Assembly: GCA_949130485.1 (NCBI GenBank)
Contig: OX422203.1
Location: 4,617,178-4,681,177, forward strand
Source: Agelas oroides
Taxonomy: Eukaryota > Porifera > Demospongiae > Agelasida > Agelasidae
DNA: 64,000 bases
Reading direction: 5' to 3'
The notes below the pieces were generated by a model. It was not told where the DNA came from. It saw only the letters and a list, made by a program, of their open reading frames with translations, and did not search any database. Shown here piece after piece: positions 22,401 to 33,157 of the stretch; within the stretch, counting starts at the first letter, position 1, and each line of letters opens with the position of its first letter. Position numbers and translations under genes: made by a program.

Positions 22401-24245
22401 GCTTCTGGCTAACACAAAGCTCGCAAGCCATACCCTTCGTTGCTTACTAGAAATTTTCCTATGCATTGGAGCCCCACACATCTCCTTAAATACATGGTGG
22501 CTGTGAATCATGCTCTCTTTGAGAGAGATGGAGTCTTCTGATTTTACGTTGATATTTGTCAGGTGAGTGTCATATCCTCTATTAGGTACTTGTTTGCCTA
22601 CTACTTATGCTCATAAGCACATGCGCTTATTAACCAGAGTCTACAGTAGCACTGTCTGTAAAGGTCTGACTAGACTTAGTGCTTAGCCAGGCTAGGGCGC
22701 TCAGCTGGCTTCAACTGGAGCCATTTTCCATTGGTGGTATTGTAGTTACACTCCACTGTCTCACCTGAAATAGCAGTGCTAACCTTAGTCCATGTATAGT
22801 AGGTGCCAGTTTGTACCTCTTGGCCAGCTTGCATGTTGTTTGAATGTTTTTGTTTTAGATCACAAAGATTGATTGATACTTATAAGCAAAACCCTTTTGC
22901 AAGCCAGACAAACCAACAGACACCCAGGCGTGATGCCATTCAATACCGGTGTGGGACTTGCTCAGACTTGTACCAACTCTAATTAATGTTTCTTGTGGAG
23001 CTTCCTGTTCTTTTTAGACACTCTGAACCTGTGGGTAGATGTATGATACAAGGGTTGAGGGAAGCAAGGGCCAGTAACATTGTTGAGAGTGGAGGAGGTA
23101 CTGTTACATGCTCTAGTGGCACTCACAGATGAAAAATAACCTGACCTCAATCTGGTAGCTACACTAGAGCTTACAATACTCTTGAACTGGTCACAACTTT
23201 GCAGTTTACAGACTAATTTTAATATGCACATTATTTAATCTGTGCATGCACATGACATGTGTGGCATATGCCTGAGCCACCTATCAGTGTGGGTACAAGA
23301 GTGGGAGGAGATTGAGGGTGGGAAATATTTAAGGAACTACACTACCTACTCTAGCCTCATTCCCAGGCCTCTCTGGCTCCAATTTTTGATCACTTGCAGC
23401 ATGAAGGCCAATTTTTGATCACTTGCAGCATGCAAAGGCAGAGAGGAAAGGCTTGCTGAATTTTACCATGTGGTCTGCGGCACAGCTGACTTCAGAGATT
23501 CTTGACGGACAGAATTGACAGAGAGAATTATTCCTCTGTTTTCGCCTCATACATCTAAATTCCTTTATTTCCAGCGCATGAGGCAAGATGCTCTGAGCAG
23601 CAGAATTATTCACATTTCATATCTGCAGTTAAATAGAAGTTAGAGAAGCAAGATAAGCTCTAGCAAAGAGGCAGGAAACATACCCAGGTTTGAAGTATAA
23701 CTGCTGAAGAGTGGTTGTGAAACGCATTAGCATTGCAACACCAAAAGTGTTGTGTGTTTTCGCTTCGTTAGCTGGTAACTCATTGGAACTATGCTTGGAT
23801 ATGCTTCATACGCTTGTCATGGCTCTCTGCTAGCACTTGTCCCATCTTAGTAGCTGGTACAGAATGCTAGCTTGGTCTTTACTATCACTTGGGTATGTAT
23901 GAAGGCAGGATGATATGTCAGTGCCATGGATCATGTGGTACACAAGATTCACCATGCTTTCTCCCTCTATTTTTGCATATTGCAAGTATCAAAATCTAAA
24001 GCCAGGTAAGGCCTGAGAACGAGGCTAACTTTGCAGATTCATTTCAGTCTGACATTGTTTTCTCATGTTCTCTTGTCTGTAGTCCACCAACAGTAGGAGA
24101 GGTGCAAGATGTGTATGGCTGTGCTCTGTTCAGTGAGTATCCTGTGGCTACCATTCTGAGAGATCTGTCAGATGTGTATGCTTTTGAAGAGGGAGAAACT
24201 CCACCCACATTTGCAGAGCAAGGCTCATCAATGTATGGACTATAG
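19478..24245 (+). CDS. small four-exon protein, unknown function
   Basis: Four exons join in phase: 19478-19564, 21850-21941, 22859-22948 and 24083-24245 (TAG), giving about 143 residues. Exon 1 encodes MFPAASQAVIRLLVHFRK ending KKKFM (an alternative start is 21 bp upstream, MLITDSD). Exon 2 reads VVVAGDATFQDVKTEIARV, exon 3 SQRLIDTYKQNPFASQ, and exon 4 PPTVGEVQDVYGCALF ending SSMYGL. All junctions are GT-AG, and the 2-base phase at exons 2-3 and 3-4 agrees. If the exon 3 donor (CCG|GTGTGG) is not used, the frame stops at 22982 after RCGTCSDLYQL, a possible short isoform. The acidic C-terminus and basic N-terminus are clear, but I recognise no family. A Harbinger MITE sits 26 bp inside intron 1. 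Confidence 0.55.
19591..19912. mobile_element. Harbinger-type MITE, copy 2
   Basis: 322 bp, reverse orientation relative to copy 1, with inverted ends TGCGCCTATCAATATTATGC and target duplication TAA (19588-19590 and 19913-19915). Inserted in intron 1 of the small gene, just 26 bp after the donor. Confidence 0.85.
20275..20700. mobile_element. diverged relative of the TA-flanked element at 47.7 kb
   Basis: Shares ordered blocks with the reverse complement of 47709-48187: AAAGAGTGCCCACCCCCTAC, then TTTTGG/C, a TCAAAG.TTACTC block and AGTGCCCACCCTGGAG. The ends are decayed and no target duplication is clear. It lies in intron 1 of the small gene. Confidence 0.6.
20795..21215. repeat. decayed copy of the 15.6 kb repeat
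   Basis: Blocks GGGACTGCATTG, TTTGCTTGCTT, ACCGTAAATTT, ACATTCAAA.ATTTCA and TTTAGTCCATGC occur in the same order as in 15600-15955, showing an older copy of the same interspersed family. Confidence 0.6.
22210..22646. mobile_element. TA-flanked MITE (AACTCTGGTTA family), copy 1
   Basis: About 437 bp flanked by TA (22208-22209, 22647-22648). The right end CTTATTAACCAGAGTCTACAG matches the family ends and the left end is more diverged. The interior AGTCTTCTGATTTTACGTTG and GCGCTTATTAACC blocks match copy 2 at 45123. A TA duplication suggests Tc1/mariner-type mobilisation. Confidence 0.75.
23352..24027. mobile_element. foldback element with AGCCTCGTTCCCAGGC ends
   Basis: TAGCCTCATTCCCAGGCCT at 23352 faces GGCCTGAGAACGAGGCTA ending at 24027, so the ends are inverted repeats about 18 bp long. 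A 30-bp direct repeat (AATTTTTGATCACTTGCAGC) lies just inside the left end. No target duplication is convincing. It occupies the intron before the last exon of the small gene. Confidence 0.55.
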
Positions 24246-26186
24246 TTCATTGGCTTCTCAGTTGGTTCCTGCATGACTGAGGAGAGGATTCTGTGCTGCC
24301 AACTTGAGATTGTGCTTTGATTGGTGCATTCATTCAGAATGTCCACAAAGGTTTTCTGGTTATCAGTAAAATTAGTTAACTTCAAATGCACTGGGCAGGC
24401 TTCTAAGATGTAGCCACTCTGCACTACACGTACATCTACTCTGTATGCTACAATTATCTGTACATGAGAGTACCACCACCATATTGTTCAAAGGTGGTAT
24501 ATATTGTTAGTGGGATAATGTATGCACTCACTTAGGCCCATATCTACAGTGTCCTACAGTGTCCTACAGCCATCTTATTAATAAAGCATTATCTCATTTC
24601 CTGTAGGCACGATAGTCTCCCATACTATGGACTATGGCCATACCCAGTGGTGAGGGTTTGGTGTGTGTAACTGTTCCATTAACTGTGATTCTGCATGACT
24701 CTATCCCAGCATGCTTTTTGTTATGCAGAGTGCATTTGTAATGCCACTCAAATCGCCACTGTGTGTAAACCATGCATACACGTATACTGTCATTATTCTA
24801 ATAGAACAGTAGGAAATTAAATAATATCAAATCCTGCTTCCGCTAGATTAGATTCAGCAAAACTTCTGGGAACCCAATTTCTTCTGCTGGATTAGATCTA
24901 TACCACTGTAATGTAAAGCACTAGCCACGCACGGAGGCCTCGTCACCTTTGCCAGTGACGTCACAAATCTAAAGAACGTTTCCTGGTCCACTAAACAGAC
25001 TTGTTCTGCCCGTGACTTAGCCTGTTTTGTTTTGCTAAGAATGCTTCATGGTGTCTACTACCACAGGCTGTTCCGCTAAATTGGATTTACTCGAAAATAA
25101 CTAGTGCAGCTTCTTTCCGTGTAACTGGATTAACAAAATTCCCAACAATTGAATTTCTTCCTCTAGAATGAATCTACCTTTCTATTAGAATAGTGACGGT
25201 AAATGTATTTGCAGCATGGCCTCTGTGAGTTATGCCATAATTCATGAAATATGCGAGAATAAACAGAAACAGTTGTCTTTGACTACTTGTAAATTTAATT
25301 CACACACGAAAGTGATGTAGAAGTAGATTGGAAATGGAATGTCGCACGAGTAGCTTTTCATGTACTGCATTGCTGACAGCTTCAGGATCATAGATGAAGC
25401 TACTTTCCAACATTCACACAGATAACCTGTGCAGAAACCTATACAGGATTTTCTGTAGCCACTCAACCACAGTTTGGTTCCAGGTGTTATTATAGTGCCT
25501 TTACTACATACACTGGCAATAAATGAGAGACAATACTCAATACTGGTAGCTAGCTGTGAGTCTCATATCCTGTCATAGCAAAGCAGTGCGGGGTTTGTCT
25601 TTATGAAGACCTCTAGTTCCAAGATGGGAATGTTGAGGTACACTCATGCTGGAAGTATTGGGATCATGAGGGAAATTGCTACCTGACACAGGATATGTGC
25701 ATAACACATGTGAAGAGAAATGTCAACAGTGACATTATTTTCCGGAACAAGTGATTGCCTAAGGAAGCAAATCCAGCACTAAGCTTCTGGGAAACTAACT
25801 TGGTATCCTCACAACAACTTGAGAACACACTTGATGTGAGGGTACACATGACCCAATTTTGACAATTTGTGGGTTGATCTTAGTCCAAGCCAATTTTGCG
25901 TTGATCCCTTTTAGCAAGTGGGTCATAGCCATGCAGTTGATTTTGTGACAAGAACGCATAGTTCAGACAATTTATATTATACATCAGAGTAAGAAGAGAT
26001 ACCCCTGTGCCGCACCCACTATCTTGACATGTACTATAAAACCACCAATCAAGTCACACGAATCCTGTAAAGCCAAACCAGGGAAATGTAATCAATTTGG
26101 AAGGCATGCACTGTCCTACTCGGACAATCAAGAAACCCAACGAGCACAAAAAGTACTGTTTGCTACAAGTATTAGTGAAACAGGTG
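24246..26186. other. no gene recognised
   Basis: Long AT-rich stretch after the small gene. Frames are short and lack splice context; no terminal repeats seen. Confidence 0.35.
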
Positions 26187-26491
26187 CAACGGGCAAATCG
26201 AAATGTCAACCCAAAACCTTGATGTGTTTTCTAGCATTTCATCACAGCAGCATCTTCTAAGCAACAAAAGATCTGACATCCTTTGTAGCAAGTTTTTTGA
26301 GTTGATACCTAATAGCTCACAAGCTAGCTTCTGCTTGATGAGGCACTGCTCTTACCTGCAATACATCAATCTTTTTCCAACAAAGCTTGCAACCTTTTGT
26401 GGCTCAAGTATTGAGGTGCAATGTAAGCACAATTGATTTGTGTCTGTGATCTTTCAGTGAAGGCTTTGTCATGTGCATTGGGGAAAGCTCA
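26187..26491 (+). repeat. duplicated block, copy 2
   Basis: Same-orientation copy of 7576-7885, about 305 bp. It spans intron sequence, the acceptor and the first 34 bp of the exon at 26458. Confidence 0.75.
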
Positions 26492-26590
26492 GTCCTCAAG
26501 GAGCCAAATGGAAAGTCTCTTTTTCGAGTTGAAGGTTATCAGAGCCTGCTATTGGACCTATCTGGAGGACAAGATCAAAGAAGTGACTGT
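26458..26590 (+). CDS. orphan exon, unknown
   Basis: Acceptor GTGATCTTTCAG and donor GACTGT|GTATGT bound 133 bp reading EGFVMCIGESSVLKEPNGKS, then LFRVEGYQSLLLDLSGG. Amino-acid choice looks genuine, but no partner exon with matching phase was found; the last exon of the small gene already ends in a stop. The duplicated copy at 7.8 kb holds only the start of this exon. Confidence 0.35.
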
Positions 26591-26779
26591 GTATGTATAC
26601 TAACAAACAGCTTCATAAGCGAGCTAATATACTGATTGCTGAGTTTCAAGACAGTCCATCAAGGTATTGCAGTCTCAATCTAATCTATAGGCAGCTGTGA
26701 TCTGAAAATCCTTCACGAAATCACCCATTTAGTAAAATCCAGAACACCCCAATGTAGGTATAGGAGGGGTGTATATTAA

Positions 26780-27273
26780 GTCTTTAACCACCGTAGGCTG
26801 TTTACTGGAAGTCTTTTTTAGGCTATGGATACCTTCTTTGGTCAGTATTTCCACTTTTGCTTGGAGCTAGCACTGGAAACTTGAGTCAAAGCTTCTTTGA
26901 CACATTCTCTGTGGGTTCATGACCCTAACCACACCCACTCATTAGTGAGCTTTCAATGGTCGGGGCTCACCGACCAGCAAACACTCTGCCTGACTGAAAA
27001 CTGCCTACAGATCTGGAAATGGTGCCCCTACAGGGGAAGAGGGGTGGTTTCTGTGCCCATTTGTGCTAACAAGGTGAGAAATGGTCCAGCCAGTGCCGAC
27101 CAAGCCTGTTCTACAGCCAGCCAAGGCAGCTACCATGCGCACTGCACCCCGTGCTGAAACCCACCTTTTTTGCTAGCTCAAAACCTATCTTCGAAACGGA
27201 TTGCGCCAACTGATAACGTGCGGCCAAAGTCAGACGATGCCAAAATGCGTCATCAGTGGTTAAGGGGTGTGTA
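26780..27273. mobile_element. piggyBac-type MITE, copy 1
   Basis: 494 bp beginning GTCTTTAACCACCG right after TTAA (26776-26779) and ending near TTAA at 27274-27277. The right end CAGTGGTTAAGG is followed by eight extra bases before TTAA. It aligns over its whole length with copy 2 at 48253. A TTAA target is diagnostic of the piggyBac superfamily. Confidence 0.75.
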
Positions 27274-27390
27274 TTAACCAGTATGACAACATCAGGCATT
27301 TGGCCATGACTACTGGTACATCCTTGTGCCTTCTCTTTGAGTAGTCAATTGTTATAGCTCAGTAGCATGATGACCCCAGTTTCTGACTAG

Positions 27391-27888
27391 TCATGGAGTG
27401 TAGGTGTTGCCTACACTCTTGGATGCCTTGTAGAGTAGGTCATGTTTGTCAACTAATGTTTTGGGAATTGGAGAAATTGGTCCATATGGGCTTTTCAGTA
27501 GGCTGGGATCTGTCCCTTGTGTGGCAATATATAGAAGATCCAAAAAATGTTCCTGCAGTCTTCTGTTGCATTTGGCTTGTGTATTAGTGGCATTGAAGGT
27601 ATAAAGCATATTTCTGTGCACTGGTATAGCAGTAGTGGGCTGTTTGAGAAGTTTACCCTTCACAAAGTTTTCTAATGTAACCTTATCATAAAACTGCAAT
27701 AGATCATGCTTCTGCTCTGGTGTAGCCTGTACTTCACTCAGAAAAGTTCTATAATTTGCCTTGGTTGTTGTGAAGCATTTCATGCTGAGACAATCAACGT
27801 ATATTTCTCTGGTGGTTTCTATTTCATAGTGACTATGTGTGAAACTTGCCGGAAGGTTACATGTCTCATTCTGGAAATAATTGCTCAC
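27391..27888 (-). CDS. open reading frame, unknown
   Basis: 165 open codons on the minus strand with balanced composition, for example ANYRTFLSEVQATPEQKHDL and LQEHFLDLLYIATQGTD. The opposite strand is full of stops, which favours coding on this strand. No domain recognised. It may belong with 28007-28381 as parts of one transposon-like gene. Confidence 0.35.
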   Translation of the reverse strand: MSNYFQNETCNLPASFTHSHYEIETTREIYVDCLSMKCFTTTKANYRTFLSEVQATPEQKHDLLQFYDKVTLENFVKGKLLKQPTTAIPVHRNMLYTFNATNTQAKCNRRLQEHFLDLLYIATQGTDPSLLKSPYGPISPIPKTLVDKHDLLYKASKSVGNTYTP

Positions 27889-28006
27889 TTAGATTGTTAT
27901 AAAACAGGCAGGTCTAAAGGGCAGGTAATTACTTCTCCATTTGTTGAAGATTTGGATGGATTACAGCTAGCTTTTGTGTCTTTTGTTGATTCTCATCTCA
28001 TGGCAC

Positions 28007-28381
28007 TCATCTAGAGCAACTGTGTGCAATGCAACTCAGATTCACAGTCAAACCCTCAGCTTTGAGGTGCTGAAGGATAGGTTGTGGCACATGGGCTAGA
28101 TGTTTTAGTTGCTGGAGAATCAGCTGTTGGTGTGTGGATCTGTCAAATGCATGGGAAATGGGAGCCATATTGGTTTCAGACTTGCTACCCAGAGGTGCCA
28201 CACCTTGTAGTGTATGCCTATGTGGAGGGCTACAAATGCAAAACAGTCCTCCATTACAACTTGTTACCAAAGCGGACTCTGTTTTTGTGGCAATTCTTTC
28301 ATGAAGAAAGTGAAGGTTGTGAAAGAGGTTGCAGAATGTGCTAAAGAGGGCACACTCATGAGATTTAAGCATTGTTACCAC
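28007..28381 (-). CDS. open reading frame, unknown
   Basis: 124 open codons on the minus strand ending in TGA. The C-terminal half, HQQLILQQLKHLAHVPQPI then LQHLKAEGLTV, looks like helical protein. A short minus segment near 28640-28690 (KERWATVVGIAKTYG after a TTTTTCAG acceptor) may be another exon upstream. Family unknown. Confidence 0.35.
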   Translation of the reverse strand: MVTMLKSHECALFSTFCNLFHNLHFLHERIATKTESALVTSCNGGLFCICSPPHRHTLQGVAPLGSKSETNMAPISHAFDRSTHQQLILQQLKHLAHVPQPILQHLKAEGLTVNLSCIAHSCSR

Positions 28382-28969
28382 TGTTTTTTAAGTCAGAGAA
28401 TCCAGGGCAAGGTCTTGTAGCAAAGATATTAATGACTATTTACATGTTCTCCTGAAGATTTAGCACTGTATCATGCTAGTCAGGGTCTTTGCCTGGTGAC
28501 AAGACTTTTTGGCCGGTTGAACTAGCCCAGCATCACTGTAAGCTTTCACTACCACTTTCTGAGATATGCCAATCCCCAGGAAATGGTAGAAGCCACCTGA
28601 AATGACTCTACACACAGGGAGTGTAAACAGCCATATGTCTTGGCAATACCAACAACAGTGGCCCACCTTTCCTTAGCTGAAAAACAAAAGAGGGTACAGA
28701 TTTCTCATCACTTTGATAAGGGTGTGTTTGGAGTCAACTCTCTCACTAACTATTTGCACATGTACCCACTGGACACCTCCTTGTCTCTCCTCTTTGCTGT
28801 TGTATATGGTTCAGCAGAGAATGAATGCAAGAATCCCTTCCTGATTTGGCTGTATTTGTAAAATGCAGTAAAATACATCTTTGTAGAGGCAAGTCACATT
28901 TCTTTTCTCTTCTACAGTAGGAAGGAAGTTGGTAAGGGAAGCACGGGGCCTAGCTAGATGAGGGGTACC

Positions 28970-29300
28970 TGTTGTCTCGATGTCATCTAGATTCTGCTCC
29001 CGCACAATGGCCTTGCCTGCTCAATTGTTCAGTAGGCCCATCCAAAGTTCAAGGATTAAATCAATTGTCTTTGCGCACACTAGTCACATTAGCTGTATAC
29101 ATGCAAATTGCATACACTTGATGCTTGACAGTGTGGAATTCATGAAAGATCGTGTCAGTCTTTTGTTTTTAAAGTCAGTACATCCTCACCTGAAGGCCGG
29201 AGTTACTGCAGTTCATGTCGTCTTTGACAACCCTGGTTTGCTGCCTGAAACCCCTAATACAGTAGACAACAGGATTACATCACATACAAGTCCTTGACTC
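28970..29300 (+). pseudogene. gene fragment with VHVVFDNPG motif
   Basis: The plus strand reads SVHPHLKAGVTAVHVVFDNPG then LLPETP, an I/V-H-V-V-F-D-N-P pattern I associate with a dispersed, probably transposon-linked gene family in sponges and corals. Flanking frames break, so it is likely a relic. Confidence 0.35.
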
Positions 29301-29631
29301 ATATGTGTCTTCAGTTCTCCAATGAGCAGACTTTTCCATTCTTTTCAGATTGCAAGCATATGGATGGAGAAGTGGAAATGGTAGTCTACAGATCGTAATA
29401 GGAGGTTCCTATAAATGTGGCAGAGGTCAAGGCAAGGTGGCTGGGCTTACATTTTGGCGTTGCAACTGTCGAGTGACAGACTGTTGATGTAAATGTGTAG
29501 AGATAGAGAGGATATGTGGAACTGCATGCTATTGTTTCAGTTTTCACAATACCTGAGTGTTTGATGTTGACCTTGAGCTGGACTAAACTGTCCAGCAACT
29601 GGTGTTTGTGCATGAGCATCAGATAGATTAG

Positions 29632-29753
29632 AAAATAGTGACTTTAATGAAGACCTGGATGAGAGAATGACAGCGTTTGAAGATCTCAAGGCCATTATGG
29701 ACTTAGTGTTTGGAAGTGACAGTGATGAGGACAACTTTTCTACCAAGTTGTAG
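29632..29753 (+). CDS. acidic terminal exon, possibly transposase tail
   Basis: After a GATTAG acceptor the plus strand encodes DFNEDLDERMTAFEDLKAIM then a strongly acidic FGSDSDEDN and a TAG stop. Acidic C-termini like this occur in pogo/CENP-B-type transposases, but the link is only suggestive and no upstream exon is assigned. Confidence 0.3.
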
Positions 29754-30450
29754 AGTAACTTGTTGCACTACTGTACATGTACCAGCATTTGTTGCATGAT
29801 ACCATACAAGTTCAAAGGCACCGCTATGCCAATAAATTGGATACTGGCACAGTTGGCCGTTTGATGTGCCGACTCGCAAATTACAAAGCTTTTTTTCACC
29901 ATAGTATGCACAAGGAGGGCCGCATCCTACAATTCAAACATTTTGCCTTGGTCCACGATGCAGCTGAAAAAAGGCAGCCGTATACCGCATGGTAGTGTTT
30001 TTGCAGTTCCCCCAGCAGTTGCTCGGACTCCGTAGGCACAGTAAGCCGAGAGCTTAGCTCCCTGTTGCTCTATCATCAGAGCACTCATCAGCAATACAGT
30101 GAATACGGCCGTCATTCCAATACTCAAGCAGCGAGATCGAACAGGGCAACAACCAAGCGTACGAAAACAACATACCGGACTTACACTGCAAACATCGACG
30201 CGCTCAGCTCACAAAGTCGTGTATCACTTACCTCTGCTGTTTGTCAAATAGTCATTTTCCCAGTGTCAGACTACTGCCGTTGCCGCAAGGTACGTAGCTC
30301 TGTTTTGCGATTGAACTCGAGCAGTACTAGTAACGTCTGCTTAGCCCAACGAATTTCAAATTGCTAAACAGCAAATTTTATAGTACTGATAGTTGCCATA
30401 GAAACAAGTGACGTAAATGACACTGTTGCTTACATAATATCATGCAACAA

Positions 30451-30502
30451 ACTAGTTATTGACCACATTCTCGCGTGGCACTCAAAGTGGTCAATAACTA
30501 GT
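30451..30502. repeat. perfect 16-bp-arm palindrome
   Basis: ACTAGTTATTGACCAC (30451-30466) and GTGGTCAATAACTAGT (30487-30502) are exact inverse complements around a 20-nt loop containing TCTCGCG. Very small foldback element or cruciform. Confidence 0.85.
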
Positions 30503-31329
30503 ACTTGTTGATTAAAATGCACATTAAGTGAAGCTTACTTTCTATATAATTCAACCTAACCGCATCCAAGATGTTCATATTAAGAGGCTAATGCTGCAGG
30601 TTATCCTTGGCTCAAACACTTTAGAGTTCAGTGCTACGTATACGTAGGTAAAAGGTTTGTGACTAGAACAAAGTTCACTGCTACTTAGCTACAAGGCTTT
30701 ACTAGAGTTTAATTTGTGCTGCAAATTCACCTGAAGTAGAATGCCTTAGAGTTCAGTTTAGTGGCTTCTTAAAAACTTTACCTTCAAGGGAGGAGCCAGA
30801 AATCAGTTTATCAATCGTGTTATTAGCCCGAAGCACAGTAGTGCACTCAATACATGTAGTAATGATTTTATATGGAACACATGGATGTCATGTAAACGTG
30901 AAAATCCCTTCTGGTGCCGCTGTGAGGGGTGAGGGTGGTGTAGCTGGTGAATGAAATCTTGTTGGTGTACCAAAGTTTCATTCCTGGGGTAAGTGCACTG
31001 TGCCTTCAACAAATACCGTAAAGCTACAATTGTATGTGTGTGAGAAATTTATCTGATTTTGGAAAGTCTGGCCTCTCAACAAATTTATGCGATTTTTATT
31101 GATGCGTTTTTGTCTGTCAAGCATCTTTAATTAGCTGATTACAGGTGCATGATTCCATACTGGTATGTACACAAGTTAAACAAGAGTGCATCAAGCTGTC
31201 TTAGTCACTGTCTAAGGAAAATGTTACTGAGGTCTTGGAGATCTAGCTCTGGATCTGCCTCTGGAAGACCCTTCTCCAAGGCTTTAGTTATCCCAGCCTT
31301 CTTGAATCGATCCATTCTTGACTATGTCT

Positions 31330-32642
31330 GGATTGGTAATCATAAGCTGAAATAACCCACCTGCTGCTCAGTTCCTTCACCATCGACATCTGTATGTCCA
31401 CCTGTACTTCTTCAACTTGTGTACCAGCTGCTAATTGCTTGCTGACCTCTCAGGTATACCACTCGCTAAACTTGCTCCTTAATTGTCTTTAAATGGCTTG
31501 TTGACACTGAAATTGAGTGGCTGGAACAGGTCAGTGCAGTTGTTTGGGACATGCACCTGAAGGATTTTGTTGTTTTCAGGGAGAGTGCACACTGTCACAC
31601 ATATGTGACCTTTGAAGACATCAAAGATCACGAGGGCAACTTGGTCAGGAGTAGATGATTTCCTGCGAACATTTTCATTGTGCAGTAGAATCACATTCTC
31701 TTGAAGCGTGGTTTCTTCATTTGCCCAATGGTTTGGCGTATGCCATATGTCACAACCATTGGGAAACGTCTGAGAAGGATGGCATCTCTCAGTTTTTCCT
31801 TGGTACAAAATTTGCAGTGGAAGTAGCTCCCCTGAGAGTGTACCTGCAAGTGTGGCTGTGACTTGGCATTTGTCATTAAGGTTATGATCAACTGCGCCAA
31901 AGGCTGCTTTAATATTTCGAAAACCGTAACTGATATTTATGTCAAACAAGTTATAGTCCAACAGCACAGGAACGAAATATTCGGAGAAAAATAAGCTTCT
32001 GTTTAAAAACACCCCAACGCATTCGAACCAGCAACTAGCCCCACCGCTCAAATGCTTTTGCGCCAATTTACTCAGTGACTGTAAAGAGTTCGATCTGAAT
32101 TTTTTTCTGGCATTACTTCACAGTATTAACTAGGTTGGCACGTGAAGATATCTGGCGCTTTATGTATACTTTTAGTAATATTTGTAGGAATTTAGGCATA
32201 AGAAATGCGCTTTGGAGCGTAGAATCTTCAATTCAAGTCCAATTTTCGAGATTTCTTTACGTGCCGCCCTGCTAAATACACTGCGCTACCCGTACAACAC
32301 ACCAGAACACTGAAGAAACACTTTCCTTGCCTTATATTTGGCACAAGGATAAGCGATCTGCTTTTGAAATACGGCAAGGCCTCGAGCATCGCCAGTGAGT
32401 TTAGGGACGCACATTCGTGCAGCGTCCGCAATAAATAATTATTGTGTACTATGTCAACTATAATTGCTTACGTAAACAATTGGCCCATGCATTTCACAGG
32501 TTTCGAACCAGTTGATCGTAACCTTAAGACCAGCAATTTCGACTCTCTTTGCTCCTTCTTGTTCCAGGGTTGAAGAATGTTGATTGAAGTGCAATGTCTC
32601 GAGCTTCGAACAAACGTCCTTAATGCACGCTTGCACGTTCAC
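31330..32642 (-). mobile_element. pogo/CENP-B-type DDE transposase relic
   Basis: Pieces of a DDE_1-type transposase on the minus strand: STLEQEGAKRVEIAGL (around 32,560), DKCQVTATLAGTLSGE and LQILYQGKTERCHP (from 31,876 down), NHWANEETTLQ, ALVIFDVFKGH with the second acidic residue, VPNNCTDLFQPLNFSVNK, and a tail near 31,340-31,440. These match the jerky/Tigger family order. The 5' part with the DNA-binding domain is absent, a stop follows the SVNKPFKDN segment, and the body is split by a 644-bp TTAA-flanked insertion. It is dead. Confidence 0.7.
31880..32523. mobile_element. TTAA-flanked MITE inside the pogo transposase
   Basis: Inverted ends GGTTATGATCAACTG (31880) and CAGTTGATCGTAACC (ending 32523), with TTAA at 31876-31879 and 32524-32527. 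The transposase reading frame on either side is collinear when one TTAA is counted, so this is a clean insertion of piggyBac type. The ends differ from the other TTAA family here, so it is a second family. Confidence 0.8.
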
Positions 32643-33157
32643 ATGGCTTGAAGTGGGTGTGGTTGAAGAAGTGTAATTATTAGGTGGGGCTAATATAGTG
32701 TGATATACAGATTTTATGCGACCAACATAAGTTGCATAAATTATGATAAATAGAACTCATGCATACAATTGTAGCTTTACGGTACCCAGTCAGATTGAAT
32801 GTCCAACGCTTCCTCTGGCCTGTGTATTATATTGTATTATGCGGATCCTTTATTTCGCATCTTTGAGGTGTAATGTGACATTCACAAAACGCACAGCTTC
32901 TAAATTTGATGTGCATTATTACTTTCTACAGTTCGTAGTAAAGTATAACTGTTTGTGTCACCATCTACGAGAGCTTTAAACCTTCTGCATGCTACCTTCT
33001 GACTTACAACCATAATGGTTCCCTGCCCGTTTTTTCATCCTGTTTACCCACAGTGGCAATTTGACTAAAACAGTCGGATGAAAATGAGCACTGGGGTGTT
33101 GATTGTAGTGTATATTTTTTCCTTCTGCATGTACACTTTGTTACAATTTTGCTCCAG
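32643..33157. other. no gene recognised
   Basis: Upstream region of the 33158 exon. No promoter motif is evident; the ATG of that exon directly follows an acceptor, so a 5' non-coding exon may lie here or further upstream. Confidence 0.3.

Noticed and set aside
24083-26590. Joining the 24.08 kb exon to the 26.46 kb exon through the GTTCA|GTGAGT donor
   Set aside because: The required phase gives an unlikely frame; reading on to the TAG at 24245 gives a better protein end.
26897-27157. Plus and minus frames inside the TTAA MITE, and matching ones at 48422-48777
   Set aside because: Not conserved as protein between the two copies; non-coding element.
28084-28344. 86-codon plus frame MAHGLDVLVAGESAV
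   Set aside because: Overlaps a longer minus frame with better composition; probably a shadow.
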